Positions 7,650-13,885 of a DNA stretch of 13,889 bases are shown piece after piece. The position numbers and the translations under genes were made by a program. Position 1 is the first letter of the stretch, and the number at the start of each line of letters is the position of its first letter. A model generated the notes under the pieces. That model made no database searches. It saw nothing but the letters and a program-made list of their open reading frames with translations, and was not told the origin of the DNA. The stretch is from Chamaesiphon sp031376885. GTDB lineage: Bacteria; Cyanobacteriota; Cyanobacteriia; Cyanobacteriales; Chamaesiphonaceae. The stretch covers positions 1 to 13,889 of the forward strand of contig JANMEL010000185.1 of the NCBI GenBank assembly GCA_031376885.1, given 5' to 3'.

Positions 7650-8537
7650 ATGACTTCAACTTTACCCCTTACTACCCGCACCGCTGAAAAATTAACATGG
7701 ACTTGGCGGGGACATCAGATAAAATATACCGTCATGGGTGAGGGAAAGCCGCTATTTTTGATCCATGGATTTGGGGCATCGATCGATCATTGGCGCAAGA
7801 ATATTCCCGTGCTAGCTGAAGGTGGATATCAAGTCTATGCGATCGATCTACTCGGTTTTGGTGGCTCTGATAAAGCTATCCTCGACTATAGTATGGAACT
7901 CTGGGAGGAATTGGTCGTAGATTTCTGGCATGAGTATATCAACAAACCAACGGTATTTGTCGGCAACTCGATCGGTGCCCTCCTCAGTCTGATGCTCGTC
8001 GCTCACCACCCCGAAATCTGCGCGGGAGGAATATTAATCAACTGCGCTGGCGGCTTAAATCATCGCCCCGACGAATTAAACTTCCTCTTGCGAAACGTCA
8101 TGGGCATCTTCACCAATATTGTCGCATCTCCAGCCTTTGGCAAATTTATTTTCGATCGAGTTCGCCAGAAGTCCCGTATCCGCAGTAGCCTCTACCAAGT
8201 CTATCCGCGCCGTGAAGCCGTCACCAACGAACTAATCGACATTATCTACCAACCCGCCTGCGATCGGGGCGCACAGGAAGTTTTCGCCTCAATCCTCACA
8301 GCACCACCTGGCCCTACACCCGAATCACTACTACCCCTGGTCACTCGACCACTGTTAGTATTATGGGGGGAAAGCGACCCCTGGACACCAATCAAAGGTG
8401 CCGCAGTCTACAAAGAACTCGCCGCCACTGGTAAACCTGTCAAAGTAGTATCCATCCCCAATGCAGGGCATTGTCCCCATGACGAGTATCCAGAAGTCGT
8501 CAATCCAGCAATTTTGAACTGGTTGGGTGAAAAATAG
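7650..8537 (+). CDS. Alpha/beta hydrolase, pheophytinase-like clade
   Basis: This 295-residue alpha/beta-fold hydrolase has a complete triad: the nucleophile Ser107 in GNSIGA, Asp243 in GESDPWTP, and His274 in NAGHCPHDE. The oxyanion region HGFGAS is at 39-44. GESDPWTP and GHCPHDE resemble the plant and cyanobacterial group that includes pheophytinase, which removes phytol from pheophytin. The exact substrate of the cyanobacterial members is uncertain, so this remains a family-level call. There is no signal peptide. I chose the ATG at 7650, which gives the family-like start before the WRGHQIKY strand. The in-frame GTG at 7524 would add 42 residues of unlikely sequence. The IS element ends 174 bp upstream. 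The gene converges on exbD. Confidence 0.88.
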   Translation: MTSTLPLTTRTAEKLTWTWRGHQIKYTVMGEGKPLFLIHGFGASIDHWRKNIPVLAEGGYQVYAIDLLGFGGSDKAILDYSMELWEELVVDFWHEYINKPTVFVGNSIGALLSLMLVAHHPEICAGGILINCAGGLNHRPDELNFLLRNVMGIFTNIVASPAFGKFIFDRVRQKSRIRSSLYQVYPRREAVTNELIDIIYQPACDRGAQEVFASILTAPPGPTPESLLPLVTRPLLVLWGESDPWTPIKGAAVYKELAATGKPVKVVSIPNAGHCPHDEYPEVVNPAILNWLGEK

Positions 8538-8545
8538 AAATATAG

Positions 8546-8575
8546 CAGGGGTCAGCTTTCCCAAACTGACCCCTG
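8546..8575. terminator. Candidate bidirectional terminator hairpin
   Basis: A perfect 10-bp inverted repeat, CAGGGGTCAG (8546-8555) and its complement (8566-8575), surrounds a 10-base loop. It lies between the stops of the convergent hydrolase and exbD genes. There is no T-run on either side, so intrinsic termination is uncertain. Its right arm is the first unit of the tandem repeat that follows. Confidence 0.5.
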
Positions 8576-8601
8576 ACCCCTGACCCCTGACCCCTGACTC
8601 C
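8567..8601. repeat. TGACCCC heptamer tandem repeat
   Basis: Four exact TGACCCC units (8567-8594) are followed by a TGACTCC variant (8595-8601), whose last base is the final base of the exbD stop codon. Short heptamer tandem repeats of this kind are known from cyanobacterial genomes. Copy number is likely to vary between strains. Confidence 0.9.
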
Positions 8602-9173
8602 TAGCGAGGCGTTACCCCTTGAGTGGGCGGGGTAATCGGTGCGGGAATTTGCGGTGGCGCGACTGGAGCGGGTTGGTAGGGATTTGGGGCTACTCCAGGA
8701 GCAGCCTGGTAGGGATTGTAGGGTTGATTTGGAGGGGTCAAAATCGGTGGTGTTGGGGCAACTGCATCAGTTGGGATGGTTGCGAGGGCGACTCGATCGC
8801 CAGCTACACCCCGTAGCGCGTCCAGAACTTCGATCACGCTATTGTAGCTCACCTGTTTGGAAGCATACAGGACGATCGAACTATTAGGTTTGACGAGCCG
8901 ATACTGTTTGACGGCTTCAACCAATTGTCCAGCAGATACCATTGGTTGCTGTTCCAAGAAAATTTGTCCGGCATCATTGAGCGTCACCATCAAAAGTTCC
9001 CGCGCTGATGGTGTAGAACTAGAAGCCTTGGGAATATCTACGCCGATCGCCTGCTGTCTGGACACCTGTAGCCCCGCCAAGAGGAAAAAGGTCAAAATGC
9101 AAAAGATGACATCAATCATCGGCGTGAGGTCGATACGCGGATCTGTGTTGGTACTATCAGTGTCAATTTTCAT
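8601..9173 (-). CDS. exbD: ExbD/TolR-family biopolymer transport protein
   Basis: This 190-residue, single-span inner-membrane protein partners an ExbB/TolQ channel to turn the proton gradient into mechanical work, in TonB-type uptake or Tol-type envelope functions. A short cytoplasmic start (1-17) leads into LTPMIDVIFCILTFFLL (16-32), where Asp21 is the conserved proton-carrying residue. The periplasmic ExbD fold occupies about 43-137. The C-terminus (138-190) is an unusual Pro-rich tail with NPYQ-type repeats. I chose the ATG at 9173; an in-frame TTG at 9206 is less likely. It is 49 bp downstream of exbB, so the two almost certainly form an operon. No TonB or receptor gene is nearby, so which system it powers is not shown. 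Confidence 0.88.
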   Translation of the reverse strand: MKIDTDSTNTDPRIDLTPMIDVIFCILTFFLLAGLQVSRQQAIGVDIPKASSSTPSARELLMVTLNDAGQIFLEQQPMVSAGQLVEAVKQYRLVKPNSSIVLYASKQVSYNSVIEVLDALRGVAGDRVALATIPTDAVAPTPPILTPPNQPYNPYQAAPGVAPNPYQPAPVAPPQIPAPITPPTQGVTPR

Positions 9174-9222
9174 AGCTTGGAAGATAGGAAAGGGAACGAA
9201 GCGCAAAAGTCAAGGCGAAAAA

Positions 9223-9894
9223 CTAGCGAATCAACTCTGTATCTTGCTCGCCGATAGATTTACCTTGATTTACCCAGTGTTCGCGATATTGTAGCTCCAA
9301 CTCATTTCCGGCGCGGCGAAATAGCTTAACCTGCCCAAAAACTATCCCTTGAAATAATCGATAAAAAGCGAGGCTGAAGATCGCTACAAACATCCCTGCG
9401 GCCGTAGTGTATAACGATTCACCAATCCCCGCTGTTACATTCGCACCAGCCGCAGTGCCCAAATCCCCAGGTTTAAGACCTGCCAAGGACTTGATCAAAC
9501 CTAATACTGTCCCCAATAGTCCGAGTAATGGCGAAATGGCAATAATTGATTCGAGAATTTTGTCGCCCCTACGCATACTTGCCAATTCTTCCTCAGCAGC
9601 AGCTTCGAGAGAGAGTTTGAAGGTCTCAGGATCGGGACTCGCTCTCTTTAGGGGTGCGTAAAGAAAGCGACCGATGGGTTGACGGTTGCGTGATTGCTTG
9701 GCAATTTGGGCGGCGGTGTCCCATTCCTGATTACCACTGGCTTCTAATACTCTCTCGACGAGTTCTTCTTCTTTTTTGAGTGTTTTGAACCAAAACCACA
9801 GCCGTTCCATAATGGTAGCTAAGGATAAAATTGACAGTCCAAACAATGGCCACATAACCGGGCCACCTTTCTCGAATAGTTCTATAGCATCCAT
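9223..9894 (-). CDS. exbB: ExbB/TolQ/MotA-family proton channel
   Basis: This 223-residue inner-membrane protein forms the pentameric proton channel that works with ExbD. Membrane segments are visible near 13-35, 115-137 and 155-185. The family signatures SPLLGLLGTVLGLI (121-134) and GIGESLYTTAAGMFVAI (156-172) are present in the last two segments, which line the channel. I chose the ATG at 9894; a TTG two codons upstream (9900) is possible but weaker. The gene is the first of a two-gene operon with exbD. No Fur-box-like site was recognised upstream. The family call is firm, but ExbB versus TolQ cannot be separated by sequence reading alone. Confidence 0.9.
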   Translation of the reverse strand: MDAIELFEKGGPVMWPLFGLSILSLATIMERLWFWFKTLKKEEELVERVLEASGNQEWDTAAQIAKQSRNRQPIGRFLYAPLKRASPDPETFKLSLEAAAEEELASMRRGDKILESIIAISPLLGLLGTVLGLIKSLAGLKPGDLGTAAGANVTAGIGESLYTTAAGMFVAIFSLAFYRLFQGIVFGQVKLFRRAGNELELQYREHWVNQGKSIGEQDTELIR

Positions 9895-9900
9895 AATCAA

Positions 9901-10376
9901 ACAGTTGGGAGTTAATTATCGCAATTTAGGATTCAGGTGAAAATGCACGATCGAGCTAGTTTTGGCAATCTGCACCAACAGCTCAACCGAATGCCATAGC
10001 AGGGGTTGGTTTGGAAACGCTGATGCAAAGCATGGTTTGTTGGCGTAGCCTCCGCCAGAGCGGAGGCATCTACATCTGTCTCAATCGCCCTAACGACGGC
10101 TACACTGATCTAGATTACCATTAGCTCGATCCTCAACATAGCGAAGAGTGCGATCTCCTTGAACAGATATCGATCTTAATTGTGCCCGAATTTTAGATCC
10201 TCAGCACATTTAAGTCTTGAGGATGGCGAACTTTTTGGCTCGATCCTGGGTCTAAATTAATATGGTCATTACTCTACAGGTGAGAATTACCCTGTTTGAT
10301 TCTCCACCAGAGAGGCTTTGCAAAGGAAGTAATGGTATTAAAATCGGGGTAAGTTAAAATAGCACCTATTTTTCTG
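9901..10376. other. Gene-free region between exbB and the esterase remnant
   Basis: I see no coding sequence in these 476 bases. They should hold the exbB promoter (minus strand) and the esterase promoter (plus strand). TAAAAT at 10355-10360 is a possible -10 for the latter, without a convincing -35. Other contents are the palindromic repeat at 10040-10070 and a 7-bp inverted repeat (ATCCTCA 10197-10203 with TGAGGAT 10218-10224). Confidence 0.6.
10040..10070 (+). repeat. GCGTAGCC palindromic repeat, copy 1 (intergenic)
   Basis: This copy begins TTGGCGTAGCC and contains a perfect 8-bp stem, GCCTCCGC (10048-10055) with GCGGAGGC (10060-10067), around a CAGA loop. Repeats of this GCGTAGCC...GGC type are dispersed in many cyanobacterial genomes. 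Two further copies sit in the esterase remnant at 10653 and 10919. Confidence 0.85.
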
Positions 10377-10652
10377 ATGATTCAAGCACAGTATATCTAC
10401 TTACATGGGTTTGCATCTAGTCCGGCATCGGTCAAAGCTAGGTATCTTCAGGAGTGTTTTGAAGGAGTTGGCATCGAATTAGCCGTTCCCGATCTCAATC
10501 AAGGTGATTTTGCTCACTTGACGATTTCTCGACAAGTTCAGCAAGTGGTCGATTTATTACCGATCGATAAGTCGCCAGTTGTATTGATTGGTTCGAGTTT
10601 GGGGGGGCTAACTGCGGCGATCGTCTCGTCGCCCACAAGTATCCTCAAGTCG

Positions 10653-10682
10653 TTGACGTAGCCTCTCCTCTGGAGAATCGGC
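10653..10682 (+). repeat. GCGTAGCC palindromic repeat, copy 2 (inside the esterase frame)
   Basis: This copy begins TTGACGTAGCC, with a TCTCC/GGAGA stem (10664-10668 with 10672-10676) around TCT, and ends ATCGGC. It reads in frame as roughly DVASPLE, between the PQV and NRLILLAPAF family segments. Confidence 0.75.
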
Positions 10683-10918
10683 TAATTCTACTGGCACCTG
10701 CTTTTGATTTTCTCAGTCATTGGCTGCCGAAAATCGGTGCAGAGCAATTAAATTTATGGGAACGCGATCGCTATTTACCAATTTATCATTATGGTCAACA
10801 AAAGTTACTACCCTTACATTACGATTTCATTACTGACGCTCATCGATATCATCTTTGTCAGGGCGATGAGCTTGTACCCACTCTAATCGTTCATGGGACT
10901 GCTGATGATGTCATTCCG

Positions 10919-10948
10919 TTGGCGTAGCCTGAGCTATGCTCAATCGCC
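10919..10948 (+). repeat. GCGTAGCC palindromic repeat, copy 3 (brings a stop codon)
   Basis: This copy begins TTGGCGTAGCC, with a TGAGC/GCTCA stem (10930-10934 with 10938-10942) around TAT, and ends ATCGCC. In the esterase frame the GCG TAG CC core gives an in-frame TAG at 10925-10927. The frame is kept on both sides. Confidence 0.82.
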
Positions 10949-11144
10949 AGCAGTCGAGACTTTGCCGCCAAATACTCATCGGTAAAATTGCTAGAGGTTG
11001 ACAGCGACCACAGTCTCCGAGATTTTAACTATTATATTTGGCAAGAAGTCTGTAAATTTTGTCACGTTTAATCATTCTAAATAGCTGACTTTTTACTGAC
11101 GTTTTAAGTTAATTTGATGTTGACGCATATTGGCAGATGGTACT

Positions 11145-11412
11145 ATGATAAAAGCTGCCCTTGCAATGAATCTAATCACAGTGTCTAAGGGATCATCAGC
11201 AAACGGAGCAATCCGTAGTTGATGTGAACCAAACCACCCTTAAAGGCTTGCACGTAAGGCCGAATTGGGTAAACCTTATCTTAGTCACGACACCTCGTGA
11301 GTTCGCTAGCTCAATCGCTCTGTCATCGATAATTAAACATCGCGCAAGTGAAGTGTTGTCGATCTAACAAGCTTTGATAAGAAGACTGGACGGGTCTCCC
11401 GCCCAGTGTTGA
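11145..11412 (+). ncRNA. Structured RNA, likely HEARO / IscB-type omega RNA, orphan
   Basis: This non-coding block folds as a chain of helices on the plus strand. They are CCCTT/AAGGG (11158-11162 with 11187-11191); CATCA/TGATG (11194-11198 with 11220-11224) enclosing ACGGA-GCAA-TCCGT (11203-11216); ACCC/GGGT (11236-11239 with 11267-11270); TCACGA-CACC-TCGTGA (11285-11300); and a long-range CTTATC/GATAAG (11275-11280 with 11376-11381). A GC-rich 3' hairpin follows (ACTGG/CCAGT plus CGGG/CCCG, 11385-11407). From memory, the order of helices and several single-stranded strings resemble HEARO, the RNA class now known as the guide RNA of IscB nucleases. The 5' end near ATGA (11145-11148) also fits the reported ATGA/GTGA insertion preference. 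No iscB gene follows, since tetR begins about 110 bp further on. The helices are seen; the class is recognised, not aligned; the ends are approximate. Confidence 0.6.
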
Positions 11413-11428
11413 AGCAAACATAACTTAG

Positions 11429-11449
11429 AACTGGTCAAACCGACCAATT
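11429..11449. promoter_or_regulatory. Candidate TetR operator upstream of tetR
   Basis: An imperfect 8-bp inverted repeat, AACTGGTC and GACCAATT (7 of 8 positions paired), surrounds AAACC and lies 71 bp upstream of the tetR start. Its size and placement suit autoregulation by the TetR dimer. This is inference; no clear promoter elements were identified beside it. Confidence 0.4.
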
Positions 11450-11455
11450 GTGCAA

Positions 11456-11484
11456 TAATCGGGGGTCTAATAGCCCCCCGATTA
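11456..11484. terminator. Strong GC hairpin upstream of tetR
   Basis: A perfect 10-bp inverted repeat, TAATCGGGGG (11456-11465) and its complement (11475-11484), surrounds a 9-base loop. No T-run follows on either strand, so it may be an intrinsic-like terminator for the upstream RNA or a regulatory structure in the tetR leader. Confidence 0.5.
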
Positions 11485-11520
11485 ACTACTAAATACTCCG
11501 AAATAACGAAACTAGAGCAT

Positions 11521-12105
11521 GTGAGAACTCACACCAGACAAAGAATCATCGAAAAAGCGGCTATTGTTTTTAATCACAAGGGTTATGCTGGCGCGTCGAT
11601 CGGTGAAATCATGAAATTAGCAGGGCTGCAAAAGGGCGGCATCTATAGTCATTTCAAGAGTAAAGACGAAATCGCGCTAGTAGCTTTTGACTATCTGGTG
11701 GATCTGTTAAACACTACTGTGATGACGGAAATGCTCGACGAGGATCGGGCGATCGACAGGTTACATGCTTTGGTCAATGGTTTCAAACGCTTTGCCAAAC
11801 ATCCAAATGTTGAGGGTGGATGTCCGATTTTGAATACTGCTGTCGATAGCGATGATACTCACCCAGCTCTGAGAAAACGCACTCAAGAAGCTGTAAATCA
11901 GATTCGCGCTCTGATCGGAAGTATCGTCGAATTAGGTATCCGTCAGCAAGAAATAGTTGCGGATGCTGATAGTGAGGAAGTGTCTTTGGTGATTATTTCG
12001 ACGATCGAAGGTGGGATGATGTTGACAAAGTTGTATGGAGACGATATTTATCTAAATCGCGCCGCCGAACATCTACATCACTATATTGATACCCAGGGGA
12101 ATTAA
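11521..12105 (+). CDS. TetR/AcrR-family transcriptional regulator
   Basis: This 194-residue dimeric repressor-type protein has its DNA-binding helix-turn-helix at about 8-52; the stretch from GYAGASIGEIMKLAGL through the GGIYSHFKSKDEI motif is typical. The C-terminal part binds an unknown ligand. The segment GGCPILNTAVDSDDTHP (about 99-115) resembles the group that includes YxaF/LmrA-like and NemR-like regulators. The start is the GTG at 11521. An overlapping ATG at 11519 is out of frame and stops at once. A candidate operator and a GC hairpin lie upstream, and a 24-bp palindrome covers the stop codon. The hydroxylase-like gene starts 80 bp downstream on the same strand and is the obvious candidate for joint control. 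Confidence 0.9.
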   Translation: MRTHTRQRIIEKAAIVFNHKGYAGASIGEIMKLAGLQKGGIYSHFKSKDEIALVAFDYLVDLLNTTVMTEMLDEDRAIDRLHALVNGFKRFAKHPNVEGGCPILNTAVDSDDTHPALRKRTQEAVNQIRALIGSIVELGIRQQEIVADADSEEVSLVIISTIEGGMMLTKLYGDDIYLNRAAEHLHHYIDTQGN

Positions 12106-12124
12106 GAATCGATCGATTCTTAAT
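12101..12124. promoter_or_regulatory. Perfect 24-bp palindrome over the tetR stop codon
   Basis: The half-site ATTAAGAATCGA is followed by its exact complement, with no spacer. The tetR TAA (12103-12105) lies inside it. With one base skipped, GGG (12097-12099) and CCC (12125-12127) extend the stem. It could be a dimer-binding site controlling the downstream gene, or an RNA hairpin acting as terminator or attenuator; there is no T-run. A second, weaker inverted repeat (ACTCGA 12146-12151 with TCGAGT 12167-12172) lies between it and the next gene. Confidence 0.6.
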
Positions 12125-12185
12125 CCCAAGATAAACCAGACTTTAACTCGACTTGGTAAGCTGCGATCGAGTATGAGGATTTGTT

Positions 12186-12704
12186 GTGGAAATCATTAAA
12201 ACAATTGTCGTGGCTTGGTTGTTACTGTTACTGGGAGACTTTTTCTCTACGTTTTTGTACCATGTACCCGAACATGTATTTGGTAAGTTTCACACGATCG
12301 TCCATCATGGCAAAAACCGCAGTTTTTTACACTATGCTGTTTTGACAAAGAATCCTTTGGTGTTGATTGACGGTATTCTGGGTGCTTTGCCTTATTTTGT
12401 ATTCGCACCTTGGTTATGGCAAATCTCACCGATTGGTACGGTGATTGGACTTGCATTCGGTGAGTTTCATGTGATTTGGCGACATGTTTCTAGCCTCCAA
12501 TGGCAAACACCTAAACCTGTCGAATTGCTCTGCAATATATTCTTTATCACCACTCCCGAACGTCATTGGCAACATCATCTTAATGCTTTTGCAGCTTTTG
12601 GTGATATTTTTACGTTTTTCGATCCCCCCGCTCAAAAGTGGTTGACATTTCTTCGGTTTGTTCGACGTAAATTCAAGCAACGGAATTCGTTAGTGATGAA
12701 TTAA
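12186..12704 (+). CDS. Predicted membrane di-iron protein (fatty-acid hydroxylase/sterol desaturase type)
   Basis: This 172-residue His-rich membrane protein has a hydrophobic segment at about 5-24 and hydrophobic stretches at about 58-78 and 80-94. The His motifs are HxxxH (26-30), HxxxHH (36-41), HxxxxH (95-100) and HxxHH (127-131). This pattern resembles the di-iron clusters of the fatty-acid hydroxylase/sterol desaturase superfamily, which oxidise lipids or carotenoids at the membrane. It is shorter than most members, and the substrate is unknown. The start is a GTG at 12186, supported by a GAGGA ribosome-binding site (12175-12179) six bases upstream. It follows tetR on the same strand and ends 14 bases before the convergent lpxB. 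The superfamily call rests on His spacing and topology only. Confidence 0.65.
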   Translation: MEIIKTIVVAWLLLLLGDFFSTFLYHVPEHVFGKFHTIVHHGKNRSFLHYAVLTKNPLVLIDGILGALPYFVFAPWLWQISPIGTVIGLAFGEFHVIWRHVSSLQWQTPKPVELLCNIFFITTPERHWQHHLNAFAAFGDIFTFFDPPAQKWLTFLRFVRRKFKQRNSLVMN

Positions 12705-12718
12705 TAATTAATTATTAC

Positions 12719-13885
12719 TTAGAATTTTGCGAGGATTGCTTTGGCGACTCGATCGCACACACCAGGTTTGCCCAAAGCATGACGCATTTCGGTATATTCC
12801 GCTAGCATTCGATCGCGTTTTTCTGAGTCCAAAATTAGGTCTAGACTTTCTTTGGCAATGCGATCGGCAGTAACTTCGTCTTGCAATAATTCTGGGACGA
12901 TCGATTTCATTTCCACCAAATTAGTGGGTGACATAAACGGAATCGAAAATTTGAGGACATTTTTAGCTATCCATGCGGTAATATTACTCACCCGATAAAT
13001 CACCACTTGAGGAACACCTAATAAGGCTAATTCCAAACTTACCGTGCCACATTTGGTGATGGCTAGATCGCCTGCGGAAAGCACGAGATCGGCATGTTCT
13101 GTAACTAGAGTAGCGTTAAGTTGATATGCCGCGATCGCTGTCTCGATTTCTGCTTTAAATACATCGCGAGATAGGGGCACCCAAAACCGCACGTTTGGTA
13201 ATTTGGCTTGAATTTGTTGAGCGGCTTCAAACATTGCAGGCAAAAGAAATTTGAGTTCTTGTTTGCGAGAAGCTGGAATCAACGCCACAGCAATTTCATC
13301 ATCACTAATACCTAACTTATCGCGAGCATCTTCACGACTAGCTAAAGTGGCAACTCGATCGATCAATGGATGACCGACATACTCCACTGGTACCCCTTTC
13401 CCTTCAAAATAACGCGCCTCAGCGGGAAAAATAGATAGAATCTCATCAGTGAATTTAATAATCGTATTAGTATTTTTACTATCAAGTGACCATACCCATT
13501 CTTGGGGGGCAATATAGTAAACAACTGGTACATCTGGGAATGTTTTTTTGAGATAGTTACCGATCATAATATTCGCCCCCATGTAGTCAATTAAGACGAT
13601 CGCATCAGGTGGCGTGGTCTTTAAATACTGTTTGGCGATCTTCTGGACTTCGATTGTCGGCATGAAATAAACCAAATGCTCGACAATTCCCACCGAACTG
13701 ATTCCAGTGGTCTCACCGAGGATTGTTGCCCCTGCTGCGGCCATTTTACTACCACCGAGGGCAACAATATTCAGTTCCAAACCAGACCTGTCGGCTAGTT
13801 GTTTGAGGGCGGTGACGAGTAAGCCACCATGAAGATCGCCAGATACGTCTCCAGTACTGATAAAGATAGTTTTTGTGATTGTCAC
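12719..13885 (-). CDS. lpxB: Lipid-A-disaccharide synthase (LpxB, GT19)
   Basis: This 388-residue peripheral membrane glycosyltransferase of family GT19 joins lipid X and UDP-diacylglucosamine to make the disaccharide core of lipid A. Family landmarks are FISTGDVSGDLHG (8-20), YIAPQEWVW (124-132), VGHPLID (170-176), IPASRKQE (203-210; more often PGSR in proteobacteria) and TKCGTVSLELAL (277-288) near the sugar-nucleotide site. The length matches the family. The start is taken as the GTG at 13885, four codons before the conserved beta strand. The frame is still open at the window edge, so a start further upstream is possible. It converges on the hydroxylase gene with only 14 bases between stops, and a 16-bp AT palindrome (12702-12717) fills that gap. 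Confidence 0.92.
   Translation of the reverse strand: MTITKTIFISTGDVSGDLHGGLLVTALKQLADRSGLELNIVALGGSKMAAAGATILGETTGISSVGIVEHLVYFMPTIEVQKIAKQYLKTTPPDAIVLIDYMGANIMIGNYLKKTFPDVPVVYYIAPQEWVWSLDSKNTNTIIKFTDEILSIFPAEARYFEGKGVPVEYVGHPLIDRVATLASREDARDKLGISDDEIAVALIPASRKQELKFLLPAMFEAAQQIQAKLPNVRFWVPLSRDVFKAEIETAIAAYQLNATLVTEHADLVLSAGDLAITKCGTVSLELALLGVPQVVIYRVSNITAWIAKNVLKFSIPFMSPTNLVEMKSIVPELLQDEVTADRIAKESLDLILDSEKRDRMLAEYTEMRHALGKPGVCDRVAKAILAKF

Larger units (their letters stand above)
10377..11071 (+). pseudogene. YqiA/YcfP-like esterase gene, broken by duplication and repeat inserts
   Basis: This alpha/beta-hydrolase gene of the YqiA/YcfP esterase type still encodes all three catalytic residues: Ser in GSSLGG (residue 74), Asp in HGTADDVIP (near 10905) and His in DSDHSL (near 11010). 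The ATG at 10377 opens a frame that stops early, at 10661. The cause is a 5-bp tandem duplication, TCGTC TCGTC (10621-10630). Removing one copy restores the family-like VAHKYPQV and the frame continues to the TAA at 11069-11071. Two palindromic repeats lie inside that frame. One (10653-10682) adds about eight codons without a stop. The other (10919-10948) adds about eight codons including TAG (10925-10927). As written, no full-length protein can be made. The frameshift might be a sequencing error; the TAG lies within a recognisable repeat and is more likely real. Confidence 0.85.

Noticed and set aside
8567..8601. CRISPR array
   Set aside because: The repeat unit is 7 bp and directly tandem, with no spacers and no cas genes nearby.
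9895..9900. TTG start for exbB at 9900
   Set aside because: It adds only two residues; an ATG directly follows and is the more likely start.
10377..10661. A genuine 94-residue small protein
   Set aside because: Its last residues after the TCGTC duplication depart from the esterase family, and the family sequence continues in another frame, so this is the front piece of a broken gene.
11145..11412. tmRNA, 6S RNA, RNase P RNA or tRNA-Leu intron as the identity of the structured block
   Set aside because: None of the hallmark sequences of these RNAs is present: no tRNA-like ends, no GAGGAAAGTC-type core and no group I core strings.
11141..11420. Minus-strand open stretches across the structured RNA block, suggesting a decayed protein gene
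   Set aside because: The open stretches are under 60 codons, in different frames and without recognisable motifs. The plus-strand helices explain the region better.
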